Notes: generated from the letters alone by a model not told the origin. A stretch of DNA of 64,000 nt from Owenia fusiformis (GCA_903813345.2 CAIIXF020000009.1:15959759-16023758), one strand, 5' to 3'. Shown: positions 45,001 to 49,509, counted from the first letter of the stretch. Numbers and translations are program-made.

Positions 45001-45147
45001 GAGATACTGCCTCAAGATCTTATCAGTACACAAAACTGATCAAAAATATAAAAATTTCATAGAACAAGCATTACCTAAATCTGTCTGTACAAGGCAGCAA
45101 ATCATTAGCACTACATACAGCCAGAAACCATGGTGTTGTTGCAGCAT
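5861..45147 (-). CDS. Large secreted mosaic protein, SVEP1/polydom-like core (3' partial)
   Basis: Seen: a chain of minus-strand exons, each with an AG acceptor and GT donor, whose phases join without a break into about 1,774 codons (1,789 with the doubtful exon at 19541-19585). Domain order is signal peptide, C-type lectin (about residues 57-189), LDLa-like (200-230), CUB x3 (231-573), sushi x4 (574-820), EGF x2 (821-929), sushi x4 (930-1197), HYR x2 (1198-1361), sushi (1362-1426), an unassigned block (1427-1604), then GCC2/GCC3 cysteine repeats to 1774. Known: polydom/SVEP1 has sushi-HYR-HYR-sushi, a spacer and GCC2/GCC3 in the same order, but starts with a VWA domain. Inferred: an extracellular matrix or cell-surface adhesion or recognition protein. 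No transmembrane segment is seen, and the last exon ends in a donor, so the C-terminus is missing. It may continue with EGF, sushi or pentraxin modules as SVEP1 does. Orthology to SVEP1 is not established. Confidence 0.85.
6341..6496 (-). CDS. Exon 32: GCC2/GCC3 repeat, divergent
   Basis: A 156-nt phase 1-1 exon: ECSPGKVSDTRLPPCHSCP, YNSYSLNSTMCRTCP, FNHITRQDATSSILGCFG. Same cysteine framework as exon 31 but more divergent. An intron of nearly 8 kb separates the two, filled with two TIR elements and two orphan plus-strand exon candidates. Confidence 0.85.
7440..7563 (+). mobile_element. LINE 3' tail fragment
   Basis: The block ending TCAATAAAAGATATATATAT resembles the 3' end of the LINE at 5180-5232 (GACTAAT ... 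ATGATA ... TCAATAAAAG then TA repeats). It is probably a severely truncated copy of the same family. Confidence 0.45.
7739..7840 (+). CDS. Orphan signal-peptide exon
   Basis: ATG at 7739 opens MEVRLFYIVFILSLISMFMA, a strong secretory signal peptide, then NPDGISDEDPPNSI and a good donor (GTAAGA) in phase 0. Beyond the donor the frame stops after about 19 codons. It lies on the strand opposite to the mosaic gene, inside a TIR element (6681-10284) and 175 bp after a LINE-like 3' tail. It could be the first exon of a nested gene or an exon carried by the element. No second exon in matching phase was found. Confidence 0.45.
10560..13080. mobile_element. TIR element with ~170-bp arms
   Basis: 10572-10740 and 12905-13075 are inverted copies (CGTAAAGCCACTCAG ... 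GACTGAAATCGGG against its complement). The interior holds a degenerate GAGTAA-type repeat at about 11930-12290 and no recognisable protein. Exact ends and target duplication are unclear. TGTCTCTTAA occurs outside both arms. Confidence 0.65.
13161..13308 (+). CDS. Orphan internal exon candidate
   Basis: A polypyrimidine tract and TTGCAG acceptor precede a 148-nt open stretch ending at GTATGA. In phase 1 it encodes pieces such as FVWFYNIGYERCISSLTV and FVCSEYEYAKYPFVITEIQI. The other two frames have stops. I recognise no family. It follows directly after a TIR element (about 10560-13080). The phase does not fit the signal-peptide exon at 7739, so an unseen exon would have to join them if they belong together. 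Confidence 0.35.
13420..13935. repeat. 163-bp tandem repeat, AAAATGGCC family
   Basis: Three copies (starts near 13493, 13656 and 13818) share TTAGGACGGAAAATCC, AAAATGGCCACC and ACTAATCAGTTCTTG. Related arrays occur at 35570-36235 and 59820-60840. Confidence 0.8.
14455..14616 (-). CDS. Exon 31: GCC2/GCC3 (ephrin-receptor-like) repeats
   Basis: A 162-nt phase 1-1 exon: PCPVGYYNGGNGTVCTQCP, LGTFQNLTGQSECMSCP, DGQWTHGLGSTSSQECIG. The C-P-x-G-x-Y/F ... G-Q-x-x-C-x-x-C-P pattern is that of GCC2/GCC3 repeats, found in SVEP1 and in other large cell-surface proteins. Confidence 0.88.
14617..15193. other. Intron 30, nothing recognised
   Basis: An AT-rich intron of 577 bp between exons 30 and 31. I see no repeat, exon or RNA gene in it. 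Confidence 0.6.
15194..15455 (-). CDS. Exon 30: unassigned block, part 3, into first cysteine-rich repeat
   Basis: A 262-nt exon, phase 0 to 1: VHFIYRIVQKYTPLQYSL, YTECLSAMEDLS, then VGFECPGNLLIRDENNTRLC. The last 20 or so residues lead into the GCC2/GCC3 region (C-P-G ... C). The earlier part is unrecognised. Confidence 0.78.
15456..16970. other. Introns 28 and 29, nothing recognised
   Basis: Apart from exon 29 (16247-16406) this stretch is AT-rich intron sequence. Open frames at 15811-16029 and 16234-16425 are shadows without splice or domain support. Confidence 0.55.
16247..16406 (-). CDS. Exon 29: unassigned block, part 2
   Basis: A 160-nt exon, phase 2 to 0: NNLTDPKTSFETLCKADDGG, YTVDLTFFQVDSLEG, PYWLLPVPLKNQ. 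No recognised motif. The mix of alternating hydrophobic residues suggests a beta-rich fold. It is supported by phase agreement on both sides. Confidence 0.75.
16971..17082 (-). CDS. Exon 28: unassigned block, part 1
   Basis: A 112-nt exon, phase 1 to 2: SVVTPSYNIEYRLKYQTT, then SINDTCANISYNELLN. Clean acceptor (TTTCAG) and donor (GTAATA). I recognise no domain. It opens an interval of about 178 residues between the last sushi and the GCC2/GCC3 repeats. Confidence 0.75.
17299..17377. repeat. Perfect 38-bp inverted repeat with 3-nt loop
   Basis: 17299-17336 (GAGTAAGTCATCCCC...) is the exact reverse complement of 17340-17377, with CAG between them. It lies 38 bp beyond the splice donor of exon 27. 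The transcript would form a long perfect hairpin. It may be real or a read-foldback assembly artefact. Confidence 0.9.
17415..17609 (-). CDS. Exon 27: six-cysteine sushi domain 9
   Basis: A 195-nt phase 1-1 exon: SPCHPDLLTAPANGVKTC, NGWNCTISCNPGYTFYD, YTCNGSSWIPKVVPPGCV. It has six cysteines instead of four. The extra pair lies before the C-x-x-G-Y core, as in sushi domains that follow HYR repeats. A perfect 38-bp inverted repeat starts 38 bp downstream of its donor. Confidence 0.87.
17610..18280. other. Intron 26, nothing recognised
   Basis: A 671-bp intron between exons 26 and 27. It is AT-rich with no clear repeat or exon. Confidence 0.55.
18281..18529 (-). CDS. Exon 26: HYR domain 2
   Basis: A 249-nt phase 1-1 exon: NPTIQCPESYRMFLDVTG, RITFEPSFVNATTLPL, then ATDVTGLNASCTFQVVATG. 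The closing T-D-x-x-G-x-x-A-x-C-x-F is HYR-like. It is more divergent than the first copy, without the D-N-S-G motif. Tandem HYR domains followed by a sushi domain match the order in SVEP1. Confidence 0.83.
18899..19141 (-). CDS. Exon 25: HYR domain 1
   Basis: A 243-nt phase 1-1 exon: DVEAPVVNCTVPL, VPPMITDNSGLVASVSI, then VVYMATDHAGNSANCSISI. D-x-E-x-P-x-x-x-C, D-N-S-G and A-T-D-x-A-G-N-x-A-x-C are the hallmarks of the hyalin repeat, an immunoglobulin-like adhesion module found next to sushi domains. Confidence 0.9.
19541..19585 (-). CDS. Doubtful exon 24: short phase 1-1 segment, SRCR-like
   Basis: A TTTTCAG acceptor at 19586 opens a frame reading NNCTILSYNERIYN. A donor-like GTGAAT at 19540 would make a 45-nt phase 1-1 exon that could be included or skipped without harming the frame. 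Reading on gives GEWGKSCVQ and then a stop. R-x-x-Y-N-G-E-W-G-x-x-C resembles part of an SRCR domain. It could be an alternative cassette, an alternative terminal exon or a relic. The gene reads through cleanly without it. Confidence 0.3.
19766..20438. mobile_element. TIR element with ~130-bp arms
   Basis: 19766-19895 and 20308-20438 are inverted copies: AAGATAAAACAGAAATTC at the outer end and CTAGGTTACATTGTGGAAC at the inner end of the left arm. About 670 bp long, with no coding capacity, in the intron between the last sushi before HYR and HYR 1. Confidence 0.8.
20507..20731 (-). CDS. Exon 23: sushi domain 8
   Basis: A 225-nt phase 1-1 exon: LTCQDPGTPPDGIQQ, VSYTCERRGYTPYPPEPLQC, VEWRRITMDRN, PTCIG. 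Sushi signature with a longer loop than usual before the last cysteine. Confidence 0.86.
20925..21132. mobile_element. 208-bp MITE, CAGGCCCGTAGCCAG ends, 5-bp duplication
   Basis: CAGGCCCGTAGCCAGG at the left and CCTGGCTACGGGCCTG at the right are inverted. CTTGT flanks both sides (20920-20924 and 21133-21137). Poly-C and poly-G runs lie inside. A related left end is at about 30932. Confidence 0.85.
21202..21393 (-). CDS. Exon 22: sushi domain 7
   Basis: A 192-nt phase 1-1 exon: SCGRPDRIPGSEPYAYPN, FTVTCKQLYTLRG, VHCTQHGSWDYGTLRCKG. A full sushi signature. A 208-bp TIR element lies 69 bp downstream in the intron. Confidence 0.87.
21662..21865 (-). CDS. Exon 21: divergent sushi domain 6
   Basis: A 204-nt phase 1-1 exon: TCKSSNFNHTLYAPTSV, VNMTCSTGLPT, TRECVYNKLNKQYEL, LECPG. 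The four cysteines are correctly spaced, but the tryptophan before the last cysteine is absent. Confidence 0.8.
22103..22285 (-). CDS. Exon 20: sushi domain 5
   Basis: A 183-nt phase 1-1 exon: QCLTPSLVIPYGV, LSYQCDIGYLP, ITCGINAEWDNAPPTCTG. Four cysteines and the tryptophan are present. Confidence 0.88.
22515..22718 (-). CDS. Exon 19: calcium-binding EGF-like domain 2 with long tail
   Basis: A 204-nt phase 1-1 exon: DINECAQVNP, GCSQTCNNIPGSYYCSC, FNGYVLYD. Six cysteines are present, with the last (NHTCV) displaced by an insert of about 28 residues, so the final loop is much longer than the usual EGF. Confidence 0.87.
23142..23264 (-). CDS. Exon 18: calcium-binding EGF-like domain 1
   Basis: A 123-nt phase 1-1 exon encoding DVDECSGNLDNCQHECSNT, then GSFTCSCKPGY and NFTCTG. 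The D-x-D-E-C start, N/T-x-x-G-S-F/Y-x-C core and six cysteines mark a calcium-binding EGF module. Confidence 0.9.
23265..24192. other. Intron 17, no gene recognised
   Basis: A 928-bp intron. It holds a short duplicated GGCATAAGAG motif near 23420-23460 and otherwise nothing I recognise. Confidence 0.5.
24193..24363 (-). CDS. Exon 17: sushi domain 4
   Basis: A 171-nt phase 1-1 exon: KCSKPEIENGRV, VTIECDAGYKIL, TICNENQTFTDLPVCQG. The four cysteines are present, and phenylalanine stands in for the usual tryptophan. Confidence 0.86.
24700..25217. mobile_element. Foldback element with ~90-bp arms
   Basis: 24700-24795 and 25130-25217 are inverted copies (AAGGTTCATGTGCAGTATGG ... against CCATACTGCACATGGACCTT). 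The arms carry AGTGATTTTAG and TTTCACCATGAGTACTT. Non-coding. It lies in the intron between sushi 3 and sushi 4. Confidence 0.8.
25383..25562 (-). CDS. Exon 16: sushi domain 3
   Basis: A 180-nt phase 1-1 exon: TCPVISNVSNA, YKYECQPGFQMEG, NLCTQTGWSEALPTCSS. The donor GTAGGT at 25382 keeps phase 1. Four cysteines and the tryptophan are present. Confidence 0.87.
25775..25948 (-). CDS. Exon 15: sushi domain 2
   Basis: A 174-nt phase 1-1 exon: YCGAPPKVEHGYV, TATYRCFGVYFLVG, SITCQANGTW and APACEG. All four cysteines and the tryptophan of a sushi domain are present. Confidence 0.88.
26170..26660. repeat. Nested palindromes and ~44-bp repeats
   Basis: 26303-26379 is a long imperfect palindrome centred on GATATGCATATATC. 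26436-26470 and 26590-26625 are inverted. Between them GGAGTATAT(C/T)GTCAC(A/G)ATATCCTCC recurs about 2.5 times, each copy itself nearly palindromic. Probably a foldback MITE, in the intron between sushi 1 and sushi 2. Confidence 0.7.
26679..26894 (-). CDS. Exon 14: sushi (CCP) domain 1
   Basis: A 216-nt phase 1-1 exon carrying one sushi domain: DCPDIALG, STITCSVGHVF, SMECRYKGVW and YPNCMG give the C1-C2-C3-W-C4 pattern. Sushi modules bind complement factors or other extracellular ligands in known proteins. The ligand here is unknown. Confidence 0.85.
27135..28145. mobile_element. Weak TIR-like element
   Basis: 27147-27245 resembles the reverse complement of about 27960-28090 (GAAATTGC-CCAGAATGTAGA, CAATATAT, GGTTGTTATG). 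The right end has CCGGACACCCTGTATA, typical of TIR ends. The left end is eroded. Confidence 0.4.
28371..28527 (-). CDS. Exon 13: CUB domain 3, second half
   Basis: A 157-nt exon, phase 0 to 1. It encodes VFDTSGGSPTLLGELSRVN, then SFSVQMTTD and GYAYTFSR, equivalent to the D-x-G ... F-x-S-D ... G-F end of a CUB domain. A 2.67-kb foldback transposon fills most of the intron to exon 12. Confidence 0.8.
28670..31339. mobile_element. 2.67-kb CATGG-rich foldback transposon
   Basis: CCCTTAAAGAAAAAAGCC at the left and GGGCTTTTTCTTAAGGG at the right open inverted arms of about 200 bp (28670-28875 and 31131-31339), packed with TTCCATGG and AATTCATGG motifs. Similar CATGG motifs recur inside near 29970-30110. 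The centre has a tRNA-like sequence and no transposase. It fills most of the intron that splits CUB domain 3. Confidence 0.85.
29192..29280 (-). other. tRNA-like sequence (SINE head or tRNA relic)
   Basis: On the minus strand GGTGTAGTGGTTAGAGC resembles an internal A box and GGTTCAAATCC matches a B box, with a variable-arm-like hairpin between them. The acceptor stem does not pair, so it is a tRNA-derived SINE head or pseudogene rather than a working tRNA. Confidence 0.45.
31349..31640. repeat. Fragment of the ATGTCCCCA repeat family
   Basis: ACAAGAACACAAATGTGTAC followed by ATGTCCCCACC matches 35480-35515. The copy ends near 31640. It abuts the right end of the CATGG transposon. Confidence 0.65.
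31692..31867 (-). CDS. Exon 12: CUB domain 3, first half
   Basis: A 176-nt exon, phase 1 to 0. It encodes YSGQVHSNGLGANPYPSQYA, then SNITVNTLDLIPGTVYFNYV and GEGDFIK. The G-x-x-x-S-x-x-Y-P-x-x-Y-x-x-N pattern is CUB-like, but there are no cysteines, so this is a disulfide-free CUB. Confidence 0.8.
32282..32483 (-). CDS. Exon 11: CUB domain 2, second half
   Basis: A 202-nt exon, phase 0 to 1. It encodes SGDTLEILDGN (the D-x-L-x-I-x-D-G strand), SSGGSVLVRFYTRSH and AAGFQLKYS (closing G-F strand). The CUB hallmarks are complete except for the second disulfide. Confidence 0.87.
32700..32800 (-). mobile_element. Penelope-like 3' relic with hammerhead-like motif
   Basis: The minus strand reads TTGATAAAGCTAGTTGAATG, then ATTAGCGAAATGTCGAC, then TGTCAAATAAAACA. 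The sequence TTGATAAAGC...GCGAAATG is reminiscent of the CTGATGAAGC...GCGAAACG tail of Penelope-like elements. No coding remains. Confidence 0.4.
33155..33303 (-). CDS. Exon 10: CUB domain 2, first half
   Basis: A 149-nt exon, phase 1 to 0. YNCGGALTANETSIELSSP is a classic CUB opening (C-G-G-x-L), followed by YVGGLDCEWYITVQPG. The intron to exon 11 carries a Penelope-like relic. Confidence 0.87.
33542..33758 (-). CDS. Exon 9: CUB domain 1, second half
   Basis: A 217-nt exon, phase 0 to 1. It encodes FDESNFDTEYLSDIVNVWIG, a stretch ending FAMVTFNADAS, then GSGFVFTWTS. The closing G-S/F-G-F pattern is characteristic of the C-terminal CUB strand. It lacks the second CUB disulfide pair. Confidence 0.83.
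33944..34071 (-). CDS. Exon 8: CUB domain 1, first half
   Basis: A 128-nt exon, phase 1 to 0. It begins ELCHHYLTGANGTVNVTS and includes Y-K-A-F-A-N-C-Q-W-I-L-E-G-P-P-G, the typical N-C-x-W-x-I/L CUB strand. It continues into exon 9. Confidence 0.83.
34259..34354 (-). CDS. Exon 7: LDL receptor class A-like domain
   Basis: A 96-nt phase 1-1 exon. It encodes RCGNGDLVF, TNYTCDIIGDC and EDQSDESVC. The D-C-x-D-x-S-D-E calcium cage is intact, but only four of the usual six cysteines are seen, so this is a shortened LDLa module. It sits between the lectin and the CUB domains. Confidence 0.78.
34641..34874 (-). CDS. Exon 6: C-type lectin domain, ligand-binding half
   Basis: A 234-nt exon. It carries W-S-D-G, then a Q-P-D triplet in WAPGQPDSTLGECVAL. 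In vertebrate lectins QPD at this place goes with galactose-type binding, while EPN goes with mannose. The final CNEKLPFMCER gives the last two cysteines. The usual WND calcium motif before that cysteine is replaced by WTYTFC, so canonical calcium-dependent sugar binding is uncertain. The donor at G|GTGACC is weaker than its neighbours, but it is the one that matches the next exon's phase. Reading through it meets a stop about 46 codons later. Confidence 0.85.
35324..35421 (-). CDS. Exon 5: C-type lectin domain, middle
   Basis: A 98-nt exon, phase 2 in and phase 1 out. It encodes AELVHIHGILEN (the usual A-x-L-x-x-I-x-x-x-x-E-N helix 2 motif) and ends in WSLNDTAIWTG (the W-I/T-G strand). Exons 3-6 together give the expected lectin fold length of about 130 residues. 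Confidence 0.87.
35485..36826. mobile_element. ATGTCCCCA-ended element carrying ~155-bp tandem repeats
   Basis: ATGTCCCCACCTATGGGTG near 35501 and CACTATGTGATGGGGACAT near 36826 form short inverted ends. Between them about four copies of a ~155-bp unit (AAAATGGCTGCCTTGACATT, CCTGAAAATTTGAAATTGAT) are followed by a (GGAC)n stretch at 36716-36778. Non-coding, in the intron between lectin exons 4 and 5. Confidence 0.65.
36880..37335. repeat. Dispersed MITE-like repeat, GGCCCCATAT end
   Basis: TTAAAGGCCCCATATGAAG at the left, then ATTGAGAGGTCTAA and CATTTTATTTCATTCTCAAG. A second copy of the body lies at 55430-55777 in a COQ7 intron, with its GGCCCC end on the other side. Confidence 0.65.
37366..37447 (-). 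CDS. Exon 4: C-type lectin domain, first part
   Basis: An 82-nt exon encoding W-F-S-G-S-T-Q-C-Y-K-L-F, then EEQLRWNDALTTCR. The pattern C-Y-x-x-F, W-x-x-A and C matches beta strand 1 and helix 1 of a C-type lectin fold. It ends in phase 2 at a GTAAGT donor. Confidence 0.85.
37700..39060. repeat. Dispersed repeat and ~115-bp diverged tandem units
   Basis: 37700-38100 is a copy of a family also at 49510-49870 (CATGGTGTTGCTC, GAGTGAATGATGGCTAAAATG). 38220-39060 holds about six diverged units with ATATAAATTTTGAAC, TCCGTTGACTAGTATTCGAG and AAAATGGC motifs. No exon seen. Confidence 0.65.
39330..39396 (-). CDS. Exon 3: start of the C-type lectin domain
   Basis: A 67-nt exon, phase 0 in and phase 1 out. 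It ends in HNCPEG, which continues into exon 4 as CPEGWFSGSTQCYKLF, the typical opening of a long-form C-type lectin domain (C-x-x-G-W ... C-Y). A 5.4-kb intron, largely filled by a TIR element, separates it from exon 2. Confidence 0.8.
39540..39870. repeat. Short ATATGCCATAT-type repeats
   Basis: Several near copies of GTGAATATGCCATA and GAATATGACATATAT occur. A related block is at 61640-61730. Intronic, function unknown. Confidence 0.5.
40540..40575. repeat. Short CGCAAGCTCGGGTT minisatellite
   Basis: Three adjacent copies of CGCAAGCTCGGGTT. Simple tandem repeat in the intron between exons 2 and 3. Confidence 0.8.
41440..41840. repeat. TACTGAAAAAT array, left
   Basis: Degenerate tandem array of GTACTGAAAAATGTACTGAA-type units mixed with TTTAAGTACAAATTTAAG. 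It is the inverted counterpart of the array at 43055-43400 in the same element. Confidence 0.85.
41905..42616. repeat. 362-bp tandem duplication with poly-G and poly-C
   Basis: Two copies with a 362-bp shift. Each has TTTTTGGCC, a run of 14-18 G, a short spacer with TTGGACCCCTGA, and a run of about 14 C. The G and C runs can pair with each other. Confidence 0.9.
43055..43400. repeat. TACTGAAAAAT array, right (inverted)
   Basis: Units of ATTTTTCAGTACATATTT and complements, opposite in orientation to 41440-41840. A third related array lies at 56200-56480. Confidence 0.85.
44822..44862 (-). CDS. Exon 2: short linker
   Basis: This 41-nt exon (CTAG acceptor, GTGAGT donor) encodes the mature N-terminal linker V-I-G-T-N-M-N-S-G-T-I-Y-N-G. 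It converts phase 1 from exon 1 to the phase 0 needed by exon 3, which is the main support for so small an exon. Confidence 0.75.
45075..45147 (-). CDS. Exon 1: start codon and signal peptide
   Basis: The ATG at 45147 opens MLQQHHGFWLYVVLMICC, then Leu-Val-Gln-Thr-Asp: a short N-region, a hydrophobic core and a plausible cleavage site, so a secretory signal peptide. The exon ends at a GTAATG donor in phase 1, as is usual between a signal peptide and extracellular modules. An acceptor (TTTTAG) ends two bases before the ATG, which implies a separate upstream 5' UTR exon. This start is chosen because it gives a signal peptide and the phases of all later exons fit. Confidence 0.85.
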
Positions 45148-45205
45148 TGCTAAAATCAGTAATACAATTATTAACATCCAGAGTTTAGTCTAATGTAAAA
45201 TAGTT

Positions 45206-47250
45206 CAATAAAGCACTGGCATAACTGATGGTCTAGTGATTCAATAAGACACACCTAACATTGCCTAGTATAACTGATGGTATAATGATTCAATAAGACA
45301 CACCTAAAAGTGCCTAGTACAACTGTCGTCTAATGATTCAATAAAACGCACCTAACATTGCCTAGTATAACTGATGGTCTAATGATTCAATAAGACACAC
45401 CTAAAATTTCCTAGTATAACTGATGGTCTAATGATTCAATAAGACACATCTAACATTGCCTGACATAACTGATGGTCTAATGATTCAATAAGACACACCC
45501 AACATTTCCTAGTATAACTGATGGTCTCATGATTCAATAAGACACACCTAACATTTCCTTGTATAACTGATGGTCTAATGATTCAATAAGACACATCTAA
45601 CATTGCCTAGTATAACTGATGGTCTAATGATTCAATAAGACGTATCTAACATTTCCTAGTATAACTGATGGTCTAATGATTCAATAAAACACATCTAACA
45701 TTGCCTAGTATAACTGATGGTCTAATAATTCAATAAGACACTTCTAACATTTCCTAGTTTAACTGATGGTCTAATGATTCAATAAAACACATCTAACATT
45801 GCCTAGTATAACTGATGGTCTAATAATTCAATAAGACACTTCTAACATTTCCTAGTATAACTGATGGTCTAATGATTCAATAAGACACACCTAACATTTC
45901 CTAGTTTAACTGATGGTCTAATGATTCAATAAAACACATCTAACATTGCCTAGTATAACTGATGGTCTAATAATTCAATAAGACACTTCTAACATTTCCT
46001 AGTATAACTGATGGTCTAATGATTCAATAAGACACACCTAACATTTCCTAGTTTAACTGATGGTCTAATGATTCAATAAAACACATCTAACATTGCCTAG
46101 TATAACTGATGGTCTAATAATTCAATAAGACACTTCTAACATTTCCTAGTATAACTGATGGTCTAATGATTCAATTGGACAGATCTTACATTGCCTAGTA
46201 TAACTGATGGTCTAATGATTCAATAAGACACTTCTAACATTGCCTAGTATAACTGATGGTCTAATGATTCAATAAGACACACCTAACATTTCCTAGTTTA
46301 ACTGATGGTCTAATGATTCAATAAAACACATCTAACATTGCCTAGTATAACTGATGGTCTAATAATTCAATAAGACACTTCTAACATTTCCTAGTATAAC
46401 TGATGGTCTAATGATTCAATTGGACAGATCTTACATTGCCTAGTATAACTGATGGTCTAATGATTCAATAAGACACTTCTAACATTGCCTAGTATAACTG
46501 ATGGTCTAATGATTCAATAAGACACACCTAAAAATGCCTAGCATAACTGATAGTCCAATGATTCAATAGGACACATCTTACATTGCCTAACATAATTGAT
46601 GGCCTAATGATTCAATAAGACTCACCTTGCATTGCCTAGTACACTGATGGTCTAATGATTCAATAAGACACTTCTAACATTTCCTAGTATAACTGATGGT
46701 CTTATGATTCAATTGGACAGATCTTACATTGCCTAGTATAACTGATGGTCTAATGATTCAATAAGACACTTCTAACATTGCCTAGTATAACTGATGGTCT
46801 AATGATTCAATAAGACACACCTAAAAATGCCTAGCATAACTGATAGTCCAATGATTCAATAGGACACATCTTACATTGCCTAACATAATTGATGGCCTAA
46901 TGATTCAATAAGACTCACCTTGCATTGCCTAGTACACTGATGGTCTAATGATTCAATAAGACACACCTAACATTTCCTAGTTTAACTGATGGTCTAATGA
47001 TTCAATAAGACACAACTAACATTGCCTAGTATAACTGATGGTCTAATGATTCAATAAGACACATCTAACATTTCCTAGTATAACTGATGGTCTAATGATT
47101 CAATTGGACAGATCTTACATTGCCTAGTATAACTGATGGTCTAATGATTCAATAAGACACTTCTAACATTGCCTAATATAACTGATGGTCTAATGATTCA
47201 ATAAGACACACCTAAAAATGCCTAGCATAACTGATAGTCTAATGATTCAA
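45206..47250. repeat. 49-bp satellite, about 41 copies
   Basis: The unit is 49 bp, with a core of ACTGATGGTCTAATGATTCA then ATAAGACACACCTAACATT. Variant units recur in a higher-order pattern of three (about 147 bp), and a marker unit with CAATTGGACAGATC appears at 46172, 46417, 46709 and 47101, steps close to multiples of 49. It lies directly upstream of coding exon 1. Confidence 0.93.
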
Positions 47251-48486
47251 CCAGAACAACGGCAACGCCAAAGCGTAGCGATACCCATAGAACAGAAATG
47301 GCTGGCATTTTTACAAACAAAATATATAGCAAATATCATAAAATAACACCCATAAGAAAGGCCATCATTTTCAAAATGGTAATTCACTAGCCAAGTTATC
47401 ATCAGAAGAAGTAATATGCTTTTAAGTAGCCACATAAAAAATTTTTAAAAAATTGCACAAACATACATGTAAATGCTGGCCATTTTTTAAAATGGCCGCC
47501 TACTACCCAAAATGTCATAAGACAATATGCAATCCTTACAAGTATTCACATATCAGATATAAACAAAATCGCTCTATAATTTTTTGAATTAAAAATAAAA
47601 AATGTAAAATAACACACATAAAAATGGTGGCCATTTTTCAAAATGGCCGACTACTCCCCAAAGTTTTATTAGATAATGTGCCATGCTTAAAGTATTCACA
47701 TATCAAATATGAACAAAATCTCTCCAATACCTTTGAGTTGAAGTAAAAAATGTAAAAATGACAGCCATTTTTTAAAATGGCCACCTACTACACGAAGTGT
47801 CATGAGACAGTGTGCAAGGCTCATAAGTATTCACATATCAAATATGAACAAAATCGCTCCGCTACTTTTCAAGTTAAAGTAAAAAACATAAAAAATGGTA
47901 ACCATTTTTCAAAATGGCCGCCTACTACCCAAAATGTCATTAGACATTTGGCCATGCTTAAAGTATTCACATACCAAATATGAACAAAATCGCTCTACTA
48001 CTTTTTGACTTAGAGTAAAAAATGTTAAATAACACACGTAAAAATGGAGGCCTACTACCCAAAATGTCATTAGACATTTGGCCATGCTTAAAGTATTCAC
48101 ATACCAAATATGAACAAAATCGCTGCACTACTTTTCAAGTTACAGCAAAAATCGTAAAATGACGTGCAAGGGCAGCCATTTTTCAAGATGGCTGCCATGT
48201 ATTTCTTCTGTATTTACATTTCTAGCTTAATCAATGTCCTATATAACTTTTTTACATTTAAAACATATTGCTATTACAGTTTTATATGCAGTACCTAAAT
48301 TACTGTAAAATCGGCACTAAAATGGCCACCATTTTTAAATGAGCTGCCATTTTGAAAATCGGTTTTCGAGCAGAACTTCTACCCCCATTGGGTATATGTG
48401 TACAAAATATGAACAAAATCGGGCCAACGGTATTTGAGTTATTGCCTGGACAGATGTACGTACGAACGGACAGAGGCATTCCCTAT
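47251..48486. mobile_element. Insertion in the 49-bp satellite, ~135-bp units
   Basis: It interrupts the satellite. It starts near CAGAACAACGGCAACGCC and ends near GGACAGAGGCATTCCCTATA. Inside are about six units with CATATCAAATATGAACAAAA and TTTTTCAAAATGGCCGCCTA. No protein or clear inverted ends were seen. Confidence 0.65.
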
Positions 48487-48733
48487 AGTATAACTGATGG
48501 TCTAATGATTCAATAAGACACACCTAAAAGTGCCTAGCATAACTGATGGTCTAATGATTCAATAAGACACATCGAACAGTTTTTAGTATAACTGTTGGTC
48601 TAATGATTCAATAAGACACATGTAACAGTTCCTAGTATAACCGATGGTCTAATGATTCAATAAGGCACATCTAACAGTTTCTAGTATAACTGATGATCAT
48701 AAGACACATCTAACATTGCCTAGTAGATCTGAT
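48487..48733. repeat. 49-bp satellite, second block
   Basis: About five more units of the same satellite in the same orientation, more diverged towards 48733. This shows that 47251-48486 was inserted into one array. Confidence 0.9.
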
Positions 48734-48932
48734 GGAACTTCCTCTGACAAGCAGACATCTTATTTGAAGTTTAAATGAAATCAATACACACTTTCATACA
48801 ATAAACACAAAATTAGGTTTATATAGTGTAAAATAAAAATACATCACTTTATCTGAGATAAACTACTTATTACAAGAAAAAAAGGATATATTTTTTCTAA
48901 ATAAAACAATAATCCAGTTATTATAAACTTAC

Positions 48933-48966
48933 CTATGTAAGATGATGATTAAATTCCTATGAAAAT
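48933..48966 (-). promoter_or_regulatory. Possible 5' UTR exon and TATA box of the mosaic gene
   Basis: The coding start exon has its own acceptor two bases before the ATG, so an upstream noncoding exon is expected. On the minus strand a strong donor (CATAG then GTAAGT) ends at 48933, and a TATATA sequence at about 48993-48998 lies roughly 30 bp before a plausible start site near 48966. The exon start is a guess. If correct, the 49-bp satellite lies in intron 1. Confidence 0.3.
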
Positions 48967-49509
48967 CTCTGTTATATCATGGAACCAATAAGTATATATC
49001 CACCTTTTGATCAGATAATATTTCATAATTATTAATCCATTTCACTAGTCTACTCTGATATGGGTGTGGAGGTTCAGTAACAGATCATGACCAGTGCCAA
49101 CACAACTCAGAGAGAGTTTAAACCAAGGGCGTATTTGGCAATTTTACTATTTTCTAAAGAATGCTTAAGCTCTTTTGATATTATTTACATGAATTTGAAT
49201 GGACAACACTGGTTCTGGTTCCAAATGGAACAATGAATGTCATTCCGACTTGTGATTTATATAAGGGCTTATTTGGTTAATCCATTCAAAGTACACAGAA
49301 AGCTGATTCTTAGAGTTATATGTAGGTTGTATGTAAAGTGTATGCTTGTAAACAATATGAGAGCATATTATATCATTCAATGATATAACATTGATAAAAA
49401 ATTCCATTTAGCATTATTTTTTTGTTTCTTACACCTTTGAAACAGGGGGGAGGCAAGCCAATACAGAGTGCTCTTATAAAAATTTACTCTCTGTAAAGAA
49501 AAATAAATA

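Noticed and set aside
45206-47250. Regular short repeats that could look like a CRISPR array
   Set aside because: The 49-bp units are contiguous with no unique spacers, and the locus is eukaryotic. It is a satellite.
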